The translations under genes were made by a program, and so were the position numbers. Shown here in pieces: positions 62,569 to 64,000 of a stretch of DNA of 64,000 bases. Location: NCBI GenBank assembly GCA_000063505.1, contig CT971583.1, forward strand, positions 1,333,918-1,397,917, in the 5' to 3' direction. Positions within the stretch are counted from its first letter, which is position 1; each line of letters opens with the position of its first letter. The notes beneath the pieces are model-generated. The model saw only the letters and a program-made list of their open reading frames with translations. It ran no database searches and had not been told where the DNA came from. Source of the DNA: Synechococcus sp. WH 7803 (lineage in GTDB: Bacteria; Cyanobacteriota; Cyanobacteriia; PCC-6307; Cyanobiaceae).

Positions 62569-63704
62569 TGAGCAAGCCACCCTCTACAGCCCGTCCATGG
62601 GTGCTGCGCTCCGATCTCCGCCTGGCGCTGGTCACTGGATTAGGCGCGGGGTTCGGTCTGCTGAGCCCGATGGGCTTTGGCTACTACATCCCGCTCACCA
62701 CCGCAGCGGTTCTCACGAGCAGCTACGGCAATTCTCTCAATCTCAGCATCCAACGGATGCTTGGCAGTGTGCTCGGGGTGATCGTGCTGATGATCTTTTC
62801 CCGCGACCTGCAGATGCCCCTGGCGCTGGCACTCGGATTGGCTCTGGCAACGGTGCGATTCCTGGGAGGAGCGCTCGGTCTACAGGTTGGCTACAAGGTG
62901 GCCGGAAACATCGTGATCATGGGCTGGCTGGTCCATGGAGCAGGGGAAACCAGCTGGGGAACGGCACGGCTGTTCTGGACCGCCATCGGCATTGTTCTGT
63001 CGCTTTGGGCCACCCGCACGATCTGGCCCAGCAAAAGCATCCCCAACCTGCATCAGGCCCTGGCCACGATGGTGAGTGCTTTGGGTGAGGAGTTTTCACT
63101 GGAAGCCGACCGTCTTGAACAAGACGCACCGGCACGGTTGTCGATGTCCCTCCGACGCCAACGTCGCCAAGCATTGCTGAAGCAGATCAACGCCATCCGC
63201 AGCCAGAGGGAGAGCGCCCAGCTGGAGCTCGGCGTCGATCCTGAACATCATCCCTTGCATGAGCTCTGGAGCGAACTGGATCTTCTCTGCTCCCAACTGC
63301 TGTCGGTGCTGGACGGGCTGCGGGGCCTACCGGCCCCGATTCAGTCCCCAGCCGTGATCAAAGCGTTGCATCGCCAAGAAGCCGAGGTGTTGCATCAGCT
63401 GATCACCCTTCTCAACACCTTGGCTGGGGAGCTGCGCAAGCTCTCTTTGGGAGACAAACAAACGCTCAATCTCGACACGCTCAGCCACCTCAACCGCAAC
63501 CTTGATGCTGCCTCAGGCCACTTGATGAGCAGTCTTGAAAAAGACACTCTCGAGGACCACGAAACCCAGGCAATCGCTGCCGCAAGGATGCGGCAAATTG
63601 TTCTTCGGGCCTCACTGATCGACCACGCAGCCTCGGCACTGCGCAATTGCAAACCGGGGATGGCCAGCTCAACGCCTGTCACTGGCTCAAGGCCTGAACC
63701 CTGA
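62568..63704 (+). CDS. FUSC-type membrane protein (second of two)
   Basis: 378 residues from ATG 62568 (TGATG overlap with the preceding stop); a longer frame to 62304 was rejected. Spans: DLRLALVTGLGAGFGLLSP, PLTTAAVLTSSYGNSLNLS, RMLGSVLGVIVLMIF, further GNIVIMGWLVHGAG. Helical cytoplasmic tail. Homologous in layout to the first FUSC gene, so the pair may form a heteromeric exporter with the downstream outer-membrane protein. Confidence 0.78.
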   Translation: MSKPPSTARPWVLRSDLRLALVTGLGAGFGLLSPMGFGYYIPLTTAAVLTSSYGNSLNLSIQRMLGSVLGVIVLMIFSRDLQMPLALALGLALATVRFLGGALGLQVGYKVAGNIVIMGWLVHGAGETSWGTARLFWTAIGIVLSLWATRTIWPSKSIPNLHQALATMVSALGEEFSLEADRLEQDAPARLSMSLRRQRRQALLKQINAIRSQRESAQLELGVDPEHHPLHELWSELDLLCSQLLSVLDGLRGLPAPIQSPAVIKALHRQEAEVLHQLITLLNTLAGELRKLSLGDKQTLNLDTLSHLNRNLDAASGHLMSSLEKDTLEDHETQAIAAARMRQIVLRASLIDHAASALRNCKPGMASSTPVTGSRPEP

Positions 63705-63718
63705 AGCTCGGCAGGATC

Positions 63719-64000
63719 GTGGTCTATCAACGTCAGGACAGTTCCTTGATCAGGATCGCCATCCGAGGAACCCTTCTGATCCCCCTGATCGGAGGTGTGC
63801 TGCCTGCCGTTGTTCGCTCCGCCCCCTTACCGGCTGGCGCAGCGGCAGCGCCGTTGAATCTGGGCGGAAGCACGCGGCAACTGGAACGCAGCTGGGAACG
63901 TCTCAATCAGCAACTCGACAGCCTCGACACCCTGCTCGGCCCCGCACCAGCGCTGGAGTCAAGCGATGACCTGCTGACACCGGAACTCCCTGCCAACCTG
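63719..64000 (+). CDS. N-terminal part of a probable TolC-type outer-membrane efflux protein (cut by window end)
   Basis: GTG 63719 opens a frame running to the edge (94 codons). A signal-like hydrophobic stretch (LIRIAIRGTLLIPLIGGVLP) is followed by STRQLERSWERLNQQLDSLD and LLTPELPANL. In picocyanobacterial TolC proteins a similar preamble (Leu-rich short helices, then L-P-x-x-L) precedes the beta-barrel repeats, but no repeat is in view, so this is inferred mainly from context after two FUSC-type genes. Confidence 0.55.
   Translation, partial: MVYQRQDSSLIRIAIRGTLLIPLIGGVLPAVVRSAPLPAGAAAAPLNLGGSTRQLERSWERLNQQLDSLDTLLGPAPALESSDDLLTPELPANL

Noticed and set aside
1-64000. CRISPR arrays or insertion sequences
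   Set aside because: No regularly spaced direct repeats of 25-40 bp and no transposase-like frame with terminal inverted repeats were seen; the only tandem repeats are the 17-bp, 15-bp and 22-bp-phased ones reported.

Overview
The window looks like a picocyanobacterium of the marine Synechococcus/Cyanobium kind. The backbone is GC-rich by eye and densely packed, with many 1-4 bp gene overlaps. Several families seen here are cyanobacterial or plastid-like: a DUF3531 protein, a CPP1-like J protein, a VTE6/DUF92 phytyl-phosphate kinase homologue, a CtpA-type protease, an ABCI11-like ATPase, DUF3104 and Nif11-like proteins, and an adenosylcobalamin-dependent ribonucleotide reductase. No name was checked against a database; all calls are from motif reading.

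Layout. 1-2 kb: end of an unknown gene, small proteins and an SNase-like exported protein. 2-8.6 kb: type III glutamine synthetase (glnN) and an arsenate-detoxification cluster (arsR divergent from gap-arsJ), followed by a DUF938 methyltransferase and a divergent PiT-like membrane protein. 8.6-10.6 kb: a ribbon-helix-helix protein coupled to an unknown partner, with a 22-bp-phased repeat in front, then small exported proteins and a GDSL hydrolase. 10.6-15 kb: phnDCE (phosphonate/phosphite-type ABC importer) downstream of aspC. 15-20 kb: glyoxalase-like protein, family 4-type uracil-DNA glycosylase, ispG, ctpA and exported proteins. 20-38 kb: housekeeping genes (mfd, sigma factor, rsmE, hslO, prfC, an MscS channel, nrdJ).

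38.2-43.4 kb is different: visibly AT-richer, loosely packed, with tRNA-Ser(UGA), a GT-D-type glycosyltransferase, a probable glycan-gene remnant, tiny ORFs, at least one clear pseudogene, DUF3104 behind a LexA-box-like palindrome, and a Nif11-like gene whose start codon seems lost. A 14-bp near-copy of the tRNA 3' end lies 1.75 kb downstream. I read this as a small, eroding accessory island.

43.4-53 kb: a Nif11-like protein, a PPP-type phosphatase and a complete overlapping recC-recB-recD operon. 53-64 kb: cupin, DEAD-box helicase with a leader hairpin, glycine-rich RRM protein, MsbA-like ABC exporter, CPA2 antiporter with universal-stress domains, LCP-family protein, and two FUSC-type membrane proteins followed by the start of a probable outer-membrane efflux protein cut by the window edge.

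Candidates I consider least explained: the RHH/partner unit with AGTCAC repeats every 22 bp (8681-9402); the perfect LexA-type palindrome 6 bp before the DUF3104 start (41231-41244); the tRNA-Ser-bounded segment; and the PiT-like permease beside the arsenate operon.
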